A stretch of DNA of 64,000 nucleotides from an uncultured Microcaldota archaeon (GCA_903884115.1 CAISDH010000033.1:62001-126000), one strand, 5' to 3'. Shown: positions 1 through 8,630, counted from the stretch's first letter. Numbers and translations: made by a program. The notes: generated from the sequence alone by a model not told the origin.

Positions 1-1
1 C

Positions 2-76
2 GCTATCATAGAAAAAGGGCACGTCAAGAAAATAAAGGACGTTCCATACGCGCAGGCGTTCAGCACCAAGTTCTAG
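2..76 (+). CDS. 3' end of a truncated protein-coding gene
   Basis: An open frame enters from the left edge and ends with TAG at 74-76, giving a 24-residue C-terminus that ends in AQAFSTKF. It is too short to assign. It lies 52 bp upstream of the EncFtn gene on the same strand. EncFtn genes usually neighbour an encapsulin shell gene, so that is one possibility, but nothing in these residues proves it. Confidence refers only to this being a real reading frame. Confidence 0.45.
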   Translation, partial: AIIEKGHVKKIKDVPYAQAFSTKF

Positions 77-128
77 CTCCTCAGACTGCAATATTATTAA
101 GCTGTCCCTGGTATTATTGCCTGATTCA

Positions 129-380
129 ATGGCAGAATATGAAGATTGGAACAAGCTGACAGAAGGCACAAAGGATCTGGAAAGGGCAAGGCAGTCGCTG
201 GTTGAAGAGCTGCAGGCCATAGACTGGTACCAGGAGCGAATAGACCTGACCAAGGACGCGTCGCTCAAGAAGGTCCTGGAACACAACAGGGACGAGGAAA
301 AGGAGCACGCAGCGATGCTGATGGAATGGGTAAGGAACAACGACCCCGTACAGGATAAGAAATTCAAGGAGCACGATTGA
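129..380 (+). CDS. Encapsulated ferritin-like protein (EncFtn family)
   Basis: Small four-helix-type iron protein of 83 residues. The family oxidises Fe(II) at an interface between two subunits and normally works inside an encapsulin nanocompartment. The hallmark blocks are clear: VEELQAIDWYQERID, supplying a metal-ligand Glu and the conserved Trp-Tyr, and NRDEEKEHAAM, supplying the ExxH ligands. This closely matches my memory of the Rhodospirillum rubrum EncFtn core. The start is ATG 129; an in-frame TTG at 117 would add four residues. The protein ends at KFKEHD with no recognisable encapsulin cargo-loading tail. The stop codon overlaps the open frame of the following aminopeptidase. Only 24 codons of the upstream gene are visible, so a partner shell gene cannot be confirmed. 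Confidence 0.85.
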   Translation: MAEYEDWNKLTEGTKDLERARQSLVEELQAIDWYQERIDLTKDASLKKVLEHNRDEEKEHAAMLMEWVRNNDPVQDKKFKEHD

Positions 381-448
381 CAAGGAAACAATCAGAGAAA
401 ATCAGCTCAGGCACACATACAGGATACTGTCCGCTTTCACGTGGTTAC

Positions 449-2971
449 ATGCCCCGCAATGACACATGGTCTTTAGGCAACGCAGTCGTTCCGACACACT
501 ATGCGATAAGGATTGAGCCTGACCTCTCAACGTTCATATTTATGGGCGACGAAACAATCCACGTCAGAGTAAGCAAAGCATCAGATCGAATAACATTGAA
601 CGTAAAGGAGCTAAAGATAAGTTCGGCATCTGTGAAGGCCGGAAATCGGACGTACAAGGCTAAATTATCAGAAAACAAGGTCAAGGAAGAGTTGACTCTC
701 ATCCTGTCCCATAGGGTGAAAGGAGAAGCGGAGATTTGCATAACATTCTCTGGTCGCAACACCGAAAGGCTATGCGGCTTCTATAAGAGCAGTTATAAGT
801 ATAAAGGCAAAGAGAGATGCCTGCTGACCACGCACTTCGAGCCGAGTGACGCCAGAGCAGCATTTCCCTGTTTCGACGAGCCGGCGCTAAAGGCAACATT
901 TTCATTGTCGCTCATAATAGACCGCAATCTAAGCGCAATCTCCAACATGCCTATAAAGAACGAGTCGAACACGGCTGACGGCAGAAAGCGCGTAAACTTC
1001 ATCAGAACTCCAAAAATGAGCAGCTATCTGCTTTATTTCGGTGTTGGAAATTTCGAACGCGCGATCAAACGCATTGGAAAGATAGAAGTGGGCGTAGTTA
1101 CCGTGCCCGGGCGTATCAAGCAGGCCAAGATGTCACTGAAGTTCGCAGTAAAGTCCATAAACTTCTACCAGAAATATTTCAGAATAAACTATCCGCTGCC
1201 TAAACTCGACATGATAGCCGTGCCGGACTTCTCCTATGGAGCCATGGAGAACTGGGGTGCCATGACGTTCCGTGAATCTAACCTGCTAGGTGATGAGAAG
1301 AAAAGCGCTACGCGGACAAAGCAGAACATAGCGCTTGTGGTTGCGCATGAGATCGCCCATCAGTGGTTTGGAGACCTTGTGACCATGAAATGGTGGGACG
1401 ACCTCTGGCTAAATGAGAGCTTTGCTACCTTTCTGGAGTACAAAGCTGTAGATTCAGCATTTCCAGACTGGAAGCTATCCGACCAATACCTTATAGATAC
1501 GGTGTCTGTAGCTCTCAATTCTGACCAGCTACTTTCCACGCATCCGATAAGCGTCCATGTAACGAACCCTGCCGAGAGTGAGCGTCTTTTTGACAGAATA
1601 AGTTACGAGAAGGGAGGTTCGATTCTTTATATGCTAGAGGATTATGTGGGGCAGGATGTGTTCAGAAAAGGCCTGCACAATTACCTTAGTAAGAAGGCAT
1701 ATTCCAATGCCACAAAATCCGATCTCTGGAACGAGATAAGCGCCGAGGCAAGAAAGAGGGGCATTCGAGATGTCGAGTTGGTCGCAAGAAAGTGGATAGA
1801 TGCTCCAGGATACCCTCTGATAGAGGCGTCCAAAGCGGGCAGCACCCTGCAACTTGTCCAGAATAGGCTCACACTTTCAAAGACAATCAGCGGACAAGTA
1901 TGGCCTATCCCTCTAAGATACAGAATGCAAGACGGATCTCAAGGAAAGAAGTTGATGTTAGGCAGAACTGCCAGCATAGTGCTGGGAGACAACAGGTGGG
2001 CCAAGTTGAATCTCTCTCAGGCAGGCTTCTATAGGGCATCGTATCCTGAATATATTTTGGAAGAGTTGGGAGGTGCCATCCACTCCGGAATAATTGCAGA
2101 CAGAGACGCATGGGGAATTGTCAACGACCTGTTCTTCTTGGCCCGCTCCGGAAGGATTCCAGCTAAAAAATACCTTGGTTTTGTCACGAAGTACTGTATG
2201 CTGGATTCGCACCTTCTCAATCTTAGCGTCCTGTCTCACCTGCAATGGTTCTGCCTGGAATTGCATGGCACAAAGATGCAGGACGAAGCAAATAAGGTCG
2301 CAGAATCTTATGGCAACATCCTGTTGAAGAGGCTTACCTGGCATTTCAAGCGGAGCGACAACAACATAACTACGGCGCTACGCGGTGCCTCTATATCCTT
2401 GTTGGGTCTTGTAGGAGACAAGAAAGTGGTTGAAGTTTCCAAAGCGATGTTCAATACCTTCCTGAAAAAAGGGATACCGATAAACCCCGATCTGTGTTTG
2501 CCTGTCTATGCCACTGTAGTGCGCTCAGACACCGGCAGAGCATATGGCACCATGAAAAGACTCTATGCAGAAGAAGGGACTCCGGAAGAGCAGAGAAGGC
2601 TACTGCTAGCAATCGGCTCTGCGAGCGACCCTTCCCACCTGCGCGACGCACTATCTTTCTCTGCCTCAAAAGCCGTAAGACTGCAGGATTCCTATCTTAT
2701 ACCCTCTTCAGAATCAAGCCATCCAGAAGCTCATGCAGCACTCTGGAAGTGGGTAAAGCAGAACTGGAAAAATATCCTGAAAAGATACCCCATAAATATG
2801 CGCATAATGTTCGTAGAGATCTTCGCAAACGTCAACGACAGGCGCATATATGCTGACATAAAGAAGTTTTTTGGCAAGAAAGAGAACGTAAGGGATGAAA
2901 TACGCATGTCTGTCACGCAGACGCTAGAGAGGATAGAGGCAAACCTCTCGTTCATAGAGAAGAATGCCTAG
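449..2971 (+). CDS. M1 family zinc aminopeptidase (tricorn-interacting-factor type)
   Basis: Gluzincin aminopeptidase of 840 residues that removes N-terminal amino acids from peptides, probably finishing cytosolic proteolysis downstream of the proteasome. The GAMEN exopeptidase motif is at residue ~264 and the zinc site HEIAH with WFGDL at ~300, followed by the third ligand in NESFATF. Length fits archaeal F2/F3-type M1 enzymes, including the long C-terminal helical domain. The start is set at ATG 449, because family members begin just before a VVPTHY-type segment. The frame stays open back to a TTG at 377 that overlaps the EncFtn stop, so a 24-residue N-terminal extension is possible. It converges on the SIMPL-domain gene with a 3 bp gap. 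Confidence 0.93.
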   Translation: MPRNDTWSLGNAVVPTHYAIRIEPDLSTFIFMGDETIHVRVSKASDRITLNVKELKISSASVKAGNRTYKAKLSENKVKEELTLILSHRVKGEAEICITFSGRNTERLCGFYKSSYKYKGKERCLLTTHFEPSDARAAFPCFDEPALKATFSLSLIIDRNLSAISNMPIKNESNTADGRKRVNFIRTPKMSSYLLYFGVGNFERAIKRIGKIEVGVVTVPGRIKQAKMSLKFAVKSINFYQKYFRINYPLPKLDMIAVPDFSYGAMENWGAMTFRESNLLGDEKKSATRTKQNIALVVAHEIAHQWFGDLVTMKWWDDLWLNESFATFLEYKAVDSAFPDWKLSDQYLIDTVSVALNSDQLLSTHPISVHVTNPAESERLFDRISYEKGGSILYMLEDYVGQDVFRKGLHNYLSKKAYSNATKSDLWNEISAEARKRGIRDVELVARKWIDAPGYPLIEASKAGSTLQLVQNRLTLSKTISGQVWPIPLRYRMQDGSQGKKLMLGRTASIVLGDNRWAKLNLSQAGFYRASYPEYILEELGGAIHSGIIADRDAWGIVNDLFFLARSGRIPAKKYLGFVTKYCMLDSHLLNLSVLSHLQWFCLELHGTKMQDEANKVAESYGNILLKRLTWHFKRSDNNITTALRGASISLLGLVGDKKVVEVSKAMFNTFLKKGIPINPDLCLPVYATVVRSDTGRAYGTMKRLYAEEGTPEEQRRLLLAIGSASDPSHLRDALSFSASKAVRLQDSYLIPSSESSHPEAHAALWKWVKQNWKNILKRYPINMRIMFVEIFANVNDRRIYADIKKFFGKKENVRDEIRMSVTQTLERIEANLSFIEKNA

Positions 2972-2974
2972 CGG

Positions 2975-3718
2975 TCACTTGCTGTAATAGAATATCACGG
3001 ACACCGTCCCTGTTACCTCTGCAGTGCCTGGATAAAACGCCAGATTGCTGCTAACGCCGGATTTCGTCGCAGCGGCGCCGCCGCTATATATCGGATAAGC
3101 CCTGTACGTGCTCACGGTTATGTTGATCGGCGTAAGCATGGCATTCTGGCCCACAATCGCGTGCGCCTGAGATGTTGCATTTGCAATTGCTGATGACAGC
3201 GCCGTGCTCCTGAGGTTGCTGGACTGCGAGGCTGAAAGCATGGTGTACTCGCTGCTTACGTACACGTTTGACATGTTTGATAGTGCGTCAAGAAATGCGC
3301 TTATTCTCTGCGTGCTCACCGTTGTATGAAGGTTTTCCTCAGCAAGGTAGGGCCTGCTGGTTCCATTCGTGTTGTTCTTGTTCCAAGTACCTGCCTTGGT
3401 CAGCGTGTACGAATCTGTGCTTATGTTGCTTCTGTTCCAGTTCACGTAATTCATCAACGTAGCATTAAGCATGCTCAATGTTGCTGAAAGGTTTGCGGCC
3501 GCGTCGCCAGATGACGCGCCGGTGCCGTTAGCATAAATGAAGACCTGCACCTCTGTAGGAATTTCGGATGCGCTGCCCGATGCAGTTACTGTAATTGTGT
3601 GCATTCCAAAGCGCATTATCAACGGAGTTAACGCGCTGAACAGAATGGCGACACCTAGTATCGCTGCGAGACATACAAGTGCTATGTTTGTGATAGGTTC
3701 ACGCATTTTATCACGCAT
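2975..3718 (-). CDS. SIMPL (DUF541) domain protein, membrane-anchored and extracytoplasmic
   Basis: Protein of 247 residues with an N-terminal membrane anchor (ITNIALVCLAAILGVAIL), then a SIMPL/DUF541-type domain. The domain opens with TITVTASGSAS and has the typical alternating ISTDSYTL and later NITVSTYRAYP strands. The function of the family is poorly defined; bacterial members are periplasmic and linked to stress. Many N-x-S/T sequons suit a glycosylated external domain. The start is ATG 3718 because a TATA-like box (TATAAGA on the minus strand, about 3738-3747) lies 25 bp upstream, giving a leaderless mRNA. The frame extends upstream to 3766, but that start would lie upstream of the box. 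Confidence 0.75.
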   Translation of the reverse strand: MRDKMREPITNIALVCLAAILGVAILFSALTPLIMRFGMHTITVTASGSASEIPTEVQVFIYANGTGASSGDAAANLSATLSMLNATLMNYVNWNRSNISTDSYTLTKAGTWNKNNTNGTSRPYLAEENLHTTVSTQRISAFLDALSNMSNVYVSSEYTMLSASQSSNLRSTALSSAIANATSQAHAIVGQNAMLTPINITVSTYRAYPIYSGGAAATKSGVSSNLAFYPGTAEVTGTVSVIFYYSK

Positions 3719-3737
3719 AAATATAGAGAGGGCTGTT

Positions 3738-3747
3738 CTTATATCTG
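3738..3747 (-). promoter_or_regulatory. TATA-like box for the SIMPL gene
   Basis: The minus strand reads AGATATAAGA with its centre about 25 bp before ATG 3718. This is the archaeal TATA-to-start spacing and decides the start of the downstream gene. Confidence 0.5.
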
Positions 3748-3822
3748 ACGCTTGTATTGCACACATGCGCGTCCGAAGTTTCGAAATATCAACACAAAAA
3801 CCTTAACCTTTAGGCAAGAATT

Positions 3823-3842
3823 CCGCGACCTTTAGGTCGTGG
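3823..3842 (+). repeat. IS200/IS605-type terminal hairpin
   Basis: The 8-bp stem CCGCGACC / GGTCGTGG closes a TTTA loop and is preceded by GAATT. The short stem with a TTTA loop resembles the imperfect palindromes that TnpA recognises at IS200/IS605 ends. It lies 100 bp before a truncated tnpA, so it is probably a surviving element end. Which end it represents is unresolved, because no tnpB is present. Confidence 0.55.
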
Positions 3843-3942
3843 ATGAATTGCATCCTTGCTGAAATACTTTTCCTGCCGATTTCTGCGTAATGCAGCCGCG
3901 GCGCGGAAAAAATTGCGCCGCAAACTGCAGATACGTGATCTC

Positions 3943-4245
3943 ATGGATAGTGGAACTGCTACGAATAAAGAACCATCGGCCGACCGTGTTAGCCACCAGT
4001 ATAATTTCCAGCATCTTGTCTTCGTGACGAAATACCGGTACAAGATGTTCAAGAACCCAAAGACGATCGCTGCAATCCGTAGCGCCCTCTATAACGTGGC
4101 AGAGAGGTATAAGATCTCAATAAAGGAAATGTCCTTCGGCGATGATTTCGCACACGTACATCTTGAGACTGGGATTCCAAATACAATGTCAGTTGCGAAT
4201 GCCGTAGTAATTAAAGTAATAAAAAAGGTAAAACAGGTAGTTTAA
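3943..4245 (+). pseudogene. tnpA: Truncated IS200/IS605 TnpA (Y1/HUH) transposase
   Basis: About 100 residues match the N-terminal two thirds of the Y1 transposase that moves single-stranded IS200/IS605 DNA. Visible are the strand HLVFVTKYR and the HUH metal motif HVHLE in GDDFAHVHLE, followed by the IPNTMSVANAV segment. The frame then runs into an unrelated lysine-rich tail and stops. The helix carrying the catalytic tyrosine and the usual terminal ~40 residues are missing, so the protein cannot cleave DNA. No tnpB remains. The ATG at 3943 is the probable original start; the frame is open back to 3856. Confidence 0.75.
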
Positions 4246-4277
4246 TAAACTGCACTTTGTTATATATTGGTGATAAA

Positions 4278-4682
4278 ATGGCAGAAAAATTGGCAGAAAA
4301 AGGAGGCAACTCTCTTAGAAAGAACCTGTTGGAAATAGGTGCAGTTGTAGCCGCAGTTGCAATTACTGCAGAATTGGCTAATACTGCGCGCAAGTTGAAA
4401 AATGAAGGAAAGCTAAACAGGGAGGAAGCAGAGAAAATGATACACGAGGCTGTCAGTAAATATACTGGTGAAGGCACAAAATACGTAAACGACGCAGTGA
4501 GCAAGTTCGACGACTTTGTCAAGGGAAACGAATTTGTGACCAAAAATGATATAAAAAGTCTTAAGGCACAGATAGACAAGCTCAACAAGCTTTCTGGAAA
4601 GGCGGCAGCTAATCTTTCTAAGAAAGCAAGCAAAGGCGCGAAGAAGGTTGGCAAGATGGTTTCAGGTAAACGAAAGAAGTAA
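4278..4682 (+). CDS. Small helical membrane-associated protein, unknown function
   Basis: Not recognised. It encodes 134 residues: a short basic N-terminus, an apolar stretch (LLEIGAVVAAVAITAEL), then charged heptad-like helix (NREEAEKMIHEAVSKY, IKSLKAQIDKLNKL) and a very basic tail. The layout loosely resembles phasin-like amphipathic proteins, but no motif proves that. ATG 4278 follows GGTGATAAA, and a TATA-like TTTAATAAAC about 30 bp upstream supports this start over TTG 4257. It lies between the IS relic and tRNA-Ala, with the tRNA on the opposite strand. Confidence 0.7.
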   Translation: MAEKLAEKGGNSLRKNLLEIGAVVAAVAITAELANTARKLKNEGKLNREEAEKMIHEAVSKYTGEGTKYVNDAVSKFDDFVKGNEFVTKNDIKSLKAQIDKLNKLSGKAAANLSKKASKGAKKVGKMVSGKRKK

Positions 4683-4699
4683 GCCTGAAAGAAAATTTT

Positions 4700-4802
4700 G
4701 GACTCGGCGGGGATCGCACCCGCGACCTTCCGATTTTTTGGATTTCTAACCCTGTGCGGGCCATCATGCAAATCGGACGCTCTACTACTGAGCCACGAGC
4801 CC
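4700..4802 (-). tRNA. tRNA-Ala (anticodon TGC) with a 32-nt intron
   Basis: On the minus strand the acceptor arms GGGCTCG / CGAGTCC contain the G3:U70 pair that identifies alanine tRNA. The D stem is GCTC/GAGC, the anticodon stem TCCGA/TCGGA, and the T stem GCGGG/CCCGC. The loop TTTGCA..A gives anticodon TGC. The extra 32 nt (4735-4766) sit between positions 37 and 38, the usual site of archaeal introns removed by the splicing endonuclease. CCA is not encoded. Oddities: the D loop is only 7 nt (AGTAGTA) without the GG pair, and the T loop is TGCGATC with G where psi-55 normally is. Confidence 0.88.
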
Positions 4803-4835
4803 TTGATATGGATTAGGTAAAAAGCGTATTTAGCT

Positions 4836-5216
4836 TTAATGGCGCATGCGTGCTTTCTTCGCATGCTGTTTCTTGTGCCCCAGCATCTTCAATAACTTTG
4901 CAGTGGGCGTGCGTGCCTTCTTATGCTTGGCCGTCTTTCTGGCCGCTGTATGCCTCTTTCTAGCAGCACTGGACTTAACACTGCCTTCCGTCAGCTCATC
5001 CACAAGTTCGATGTCCTTGCCGTTCTTCTCCTTCTGTTGCAGATTGTTCAGCATCGTGTCCACCACGTTGTCGCTGACGGGATCAGTATCCTTGGTGCCG
5101 CCTGACAGCAGCGCGTTCTCGACGTCGCCCTTGACTAGCATGTTGTTCAGCGCGCGCATCTGCTTTATCCTCTCAAGCTCGCGTGCGTACTTGCCCTTCT
5201 TGCTATCCTGCGCCAT
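4836..5216 (-). CDS. Small highly basic protein, unknown function
   Basis: Not recognised. It encodes 126 residues starting at ATG 5216 (MAQDSKKGKY); an upstream TTG at 5237 is possible. The N-terminal half is helical and mixed in charge (ARELERIKQMRALNNML, VVDTMLNNLQQKEKN). The C-terminal 45 residues are almost all Lys, Arg, His and Ala (ARKRHTAARKTAKHKKAR), suggesting binding to RNA or DNA. It lies between tRNA-Ala and the 23S rRNA and reads away from the rRNA. A chromatin or ribosome-associated role would fit the composition but is only a guess. Confidence 0.65.
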   Translation of the reverse strand: MAQDSKKGKYARELERIKQMRALNNMLVKGDVENALLSGGTKDTDPVSDNVVDTMLNNLQQKEKNGKDIELVDELTEGSVKSSAARKRHTAARKTAKHKKARTPTAKLLKMLGHKKQHAKKARMRH

Positions 5217-5480
5217 GAAATGCCTATAATCTAGCAATGTTTTTAACTCTTGCTGCCCATACGGCGCGCTCCACGCACCAAGCCTGCGTAAAGAGAGGCA
5301 CCTACTTTACATTTCAACAAATATTTACAAACAAACTACAGAAAACCTAGTATGAATCAGAAACAGATAGGAAAATGAAGGTCGAGAGGCAGGGTTAACC
5401 TAAACTCTGCGAAAAGAAGCACAGGTCGCGCATATTTGCGACGGAACTGGGTTATGGGAAGTCTCGGAAAGACCAATAAG

Positions 5481-5490
5481 CTTTTTATAC
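5481..5490 (+). promoter_or_regulatory. TATA-like box of the 23S rRNA gene
   Basis: CTTTTTATAC is the best TATA-like element upstream of the rRNA. Transcription would start near 5512-5516, leaving a ~120-nt leader before the terminal stem. The 5217-5480 stretch before it holds no gene that I can support. Confidence 0.5.
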
Positions 5491-5635
5491 CTTATGCGAC
5501 CTAAATAGTGTTGGTGCCTTTATGGCAGCATAAGCTCTTACATTCGAAATATTTGAGAGCCTGTTTTTCGCTTGATGAAAATATTATGTAGAGGGTATGC
5601 TCTGTGATATCGTGCTTTTGCATGATTGATGTGAG
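5491..5635 (+). other. Leader of the 23S rRNA transcript
   Basis: Spacer between the putative promoter and the terminal helix of 23S rRNA. No tRNA, 16S 3' end or reading frame is evident. A C-box-like TTGATGA occurs near 5572, but no matching D box was found, so no guide RNA is called. Confidence 0.4.
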
Positions 5636-8491
5636 GAGAAGCTTGCAATATTAAGCCGTCTAGGGAATGACTTGGCTGTAGTAGCGATGAAAGCCCTGGC
5701 AAGCTGGGATAATCCCGGGGTAGCCGCAGGTCAGGCTGTGAACCCGGGGTCGCTGAATTGTGCAGAGATGCACGCAAACGCGGGGAACTGAAATATCTTA
5801 GTACCCGCAGGAGAAGAAAGAATTTTCGATGCAGCTAGTAAAACGATTGAACGCTGCGGAGGGCAAACCGAATCCTGCTTTGCAAAAGGCGTGGAGATGT
5901 GGTGCAGAAGGGGTCCAAAAGATGAGTCAAACGCATTGGAAAGTGCGGCCACAGAGAGTGACAGCCTCGTAGGCGAAGTCCAATGGATCATATACTGCGA
6001 GAGAGTAATTCCGCCTGAGTACGCGGAGTGAATACGGGGGCATTAAACCCCAACCCTAAATATTGACTACAGACCGATAGCGTACAAGTAGCGCGAGCGA
6101 AAGTTGAAAAGAACCCAGGAATGGGAGTGAAATAGATCTGAAACTAGGCGGTTACACACAGGCAAGGCACGAAAGTAATGAAGTGTTTTGAAGCGAAGAT
6201 GCGTAAGCATCAAGCGAAAGGCATGGAACAGTGTTTTGCCATTCTTCTTGAAGCAAGAGCCAGGGAGTGTATTTGAGTGGCGAGCCGGAAGGCGAAGCGA
6301 AAGCGAGAGCATGCAGATTCGAGATGCAGGGTATGAAAATGCCTGAGTCACTTGAGTACGACCCGAAGCCATTGTGATCTACGCGCGACCAGGGCGAAGG
6401 CAGGCTAACGCCTGCTGGAGGCCCGCAACCCGTCATGGTATATCCTGTTGGGTGAGTCGCGGGTAGTGGCGATATACCTTTCGAACATGGCAATAGCGGG
6501 TCCCTTCTGAAGTATCTTTAGGATAGCTCCGAGCGAGCTTGCGTGCGCGGTAGAGCAACCGAATAACTGAAAAGGTGTCGAAAGGCACCGTCAGTTTATC
6601 GAACTCCGAATGCGCGCGCTGCGTAGACCTCGGGAGTCGGCTGCGCTGGGTATGCTAGCGTGGCGAGACCGGAAAGACGGTAACTAAGGCTAAGGCCCCC
6701 AAATCCTGATTGAATGCATTGAAAGCTTGTGATGTCATAGACAGCTGGGAGGTAGGCTCAGAAGCAGCCACCCTTCAAAAAACGCGTAATAGCGTACCAG
6801 TAGAGACATTGCTGGCCTAAAACATACGGGGCTAAGTCAGGTGCCGATACCTTAGAATGCGAAAGCATTAGTAAGAAGGCGTGCCTCATGACGAGAAGTG
6901 CGTCCGAGAGGACACATGGACCATGTGGCAGCGATAATCCTGGTATTAGTAACAGCATATATGGGTGAGAATCCCATACACCGGAAGCACACGGTTTTCT
7001 TCGCAACGCTTGTCAGCGGAGAGTTAGGCGATCCTAAGCCATGCGCTAATAACAAAATGGCAAAAGGGAAGCTGGTTAATATCCCAGCCCCTAGGATGTA
7101 GGCGCGGCAACGCAAGGCAGATTTCTGAAGTTTGGGGATAGTTCCGCAAGAAAGTGCAAACGGCTGCAGAGTCTCGTTATGAGGAGAAGCAGCTAAATGA
7201 ACTATTGGAATGAATTCCTGAGCACGTCAAAAGGGAATCTGCAACGATCATCCTAGTCCGTACCTAGATCTAGCACAAGTGCTGCTGGCTGAAAAAGCCA
7301 AGGTGTGTCGGAATAACTGACGTTAGGGAAATCGGCAAGTTGGTGGCGTAAGTTATCGATAAGCCATGTCTGCGCCTTGTAAGCGCAGATGTCACTGGCC
7401 AGGGAACAACAACTGTTTAGCTAAAACACAACTCACCGCAAAGCCGTAAGGCTAAGCACAGTGGGTGACGCCTGCTCACCGCTAGTACGTGAAAACCCAG
7501 TTCAATGGGAATAAGCGCTAGCAAAGAGCGGGGATAATTCTGATCCTCTTAAGGTAGCGTTATACCTCGTCACTTAATAGGTGACCTGCATGAAGGGCGT
7601 AATGATTGTTCCACTGTCCCAACGTTGGATCTGGTGAACTTACAGCGCGGTGAATATGCCGCGATCCCCCAGTGGGAGAAAAAGTCTCCATGAAGCTTTA
7701 CTGCAGCCTGTAGTTGTTGCAATATGTGCTATACATAGCGTAAGTGGGAGCGTCGAACGCAGCGCTTTGGTGCTGCGCGAGCAACAATGTAACACCACTT
7801 TTAGCGTGTGTTGTAGCTTACCCGAAAGGGGACAGCTGCAGGTGGGCAGTTAGACTGGACGGTCGCTTTCGATAATGAAACGAAAGTGATCAATGCTCTG
7901 CTTAGGCGGGTTGGAAACCCGCCGTAAAGCATAAAGGCAAATGCAGGGCTGACTGTATACCGAAAAGCGTGGTATGCAGACTGGAAACAGGGGCTTAATG
8001 AGCTCTGGTGCGCCCTTTTAATGGGGCCCCATGCTGTCAAACAAGTTACTCTGGAGGTAATCGATTCGTCGCCGGCAAGAGTTCGCATCGACCCGGCGGT
8101 TTGATACATCGATATGGTCTCGGGTTATCCCGGCTGTGCATAAGCAGCCAAGGGTTGGGCTGTTCGCCCATTAAAAACCCACGTTAGTTGCGTTCAGTCC
8201 GCCGTGAGGCAGGACGGTATGATCTACTGGGGGTGTTAGTGTTAGAGGATAAGATCCCCTCAATACGAGAGGAACGGGGGGTCGGCGTCTCTAGTGTACC
8301 TGTTGTGATTGCATTGCAGGGTAGCCACACGCCATATGGATAAGTCCTGAAAGCATCTAAGGACGAAGCTATACCCGAAACGAAACACTAGGACGGTCGG
8401 AATAGACGACTTTGATAGGACGGGTGCATAAGCAGAGAGCGCAAGCGATTTGCGGACATACCGTTACTAAAGTCTAAATTGCAAGCTTCTC
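5636..8491 (+). rRNA. 23S ribosomal RNA (stand-alone gene)
   Basis: The ends are set by a perfect 14-bp complement, GAGAAGCTTGCAAT at 5636-5649 and its reverse complement at 8478-8491, so mature ends may lie a few bases inside. The 2856-nt length fits an archaeal 23S without an intron. Landmarks in order: the domain I GAACTGAAATATCTTAGTACCC block, the GTPase-centre AGGCTCAGAAGCAGCCACCC, the CTTAAGGTAGCG helix-71 region, the peptidyl-transferase segments (7676-7700, 8050-8120, 8190-8220), and the sarcin-ricin loop at 8261-8275. Several near-universal bases in domains IV and V are changed (see findings). No 16S or 5S gene lies on either side, so the rRNA genes are unlinked. Confidence 0.95.
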
Positions 8492-8495
8492 TTCA

Positions 8496-8512
8496 TCCTT
8501 TTTTCTTTTTAG
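8496..8512 (+). terminator. T-rich terminator of the 23S rRNA
   Basis: The run CCTTTTTTCTTTTT follows the end of the rRNA stem directly. Archaeal RNA polymerase terminates on such T-tracts without needing a hairpin. Confidence 0.6.
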
Positions 8513-8605
8513 AAAAATGCCCAGCGTAAGCTAGGTATGCTCTTTCTTGGCTGGAAAAAGGAAATTTTTATTCCCAGCGTAAGCCATGCACAATATGAAT
8601 GACGT

Positions 8606-8630
8606 ACTTATTAATTTTCCCATTTTATAT
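8606..8630 (+). promoter_or_regulatory. Duplicated promoter block, copy 1 (first SHOCT gene)
   Basis: A 25-nt block containing TTATTAATTTTCC and TTTTATAT. It recurs with a single mismatch at 9168-9192 before the second SHOCT gene. The TTATTAATTTT part lies about 30 bp before ATG 8645, consistent with a leaderless or nearly leaderless mRNA. Confidence 0.55.

Noticed and set aside
3810-4052. Minus-strand 80-codon frame over the IS relic
   Set aside because: It is antisense to the tnpA remnant and includes the terminal hairpin. No independent protein similarity is seen.
5565-5635. Box C/D-like sRNA in the rRNA leader
   Set aside because: A C-box-like TTGATGA is present but no convincing D, C' or D' boxes are found.
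5538-8109. Several open frames of 60-110 codons inside 5636-8491 on both strands
   Set aside because: They lie within clear 23S rRNA sequence, have no family resemblance, and none is a homing endonuclease. The rRNA length also leaves no room for an intron.
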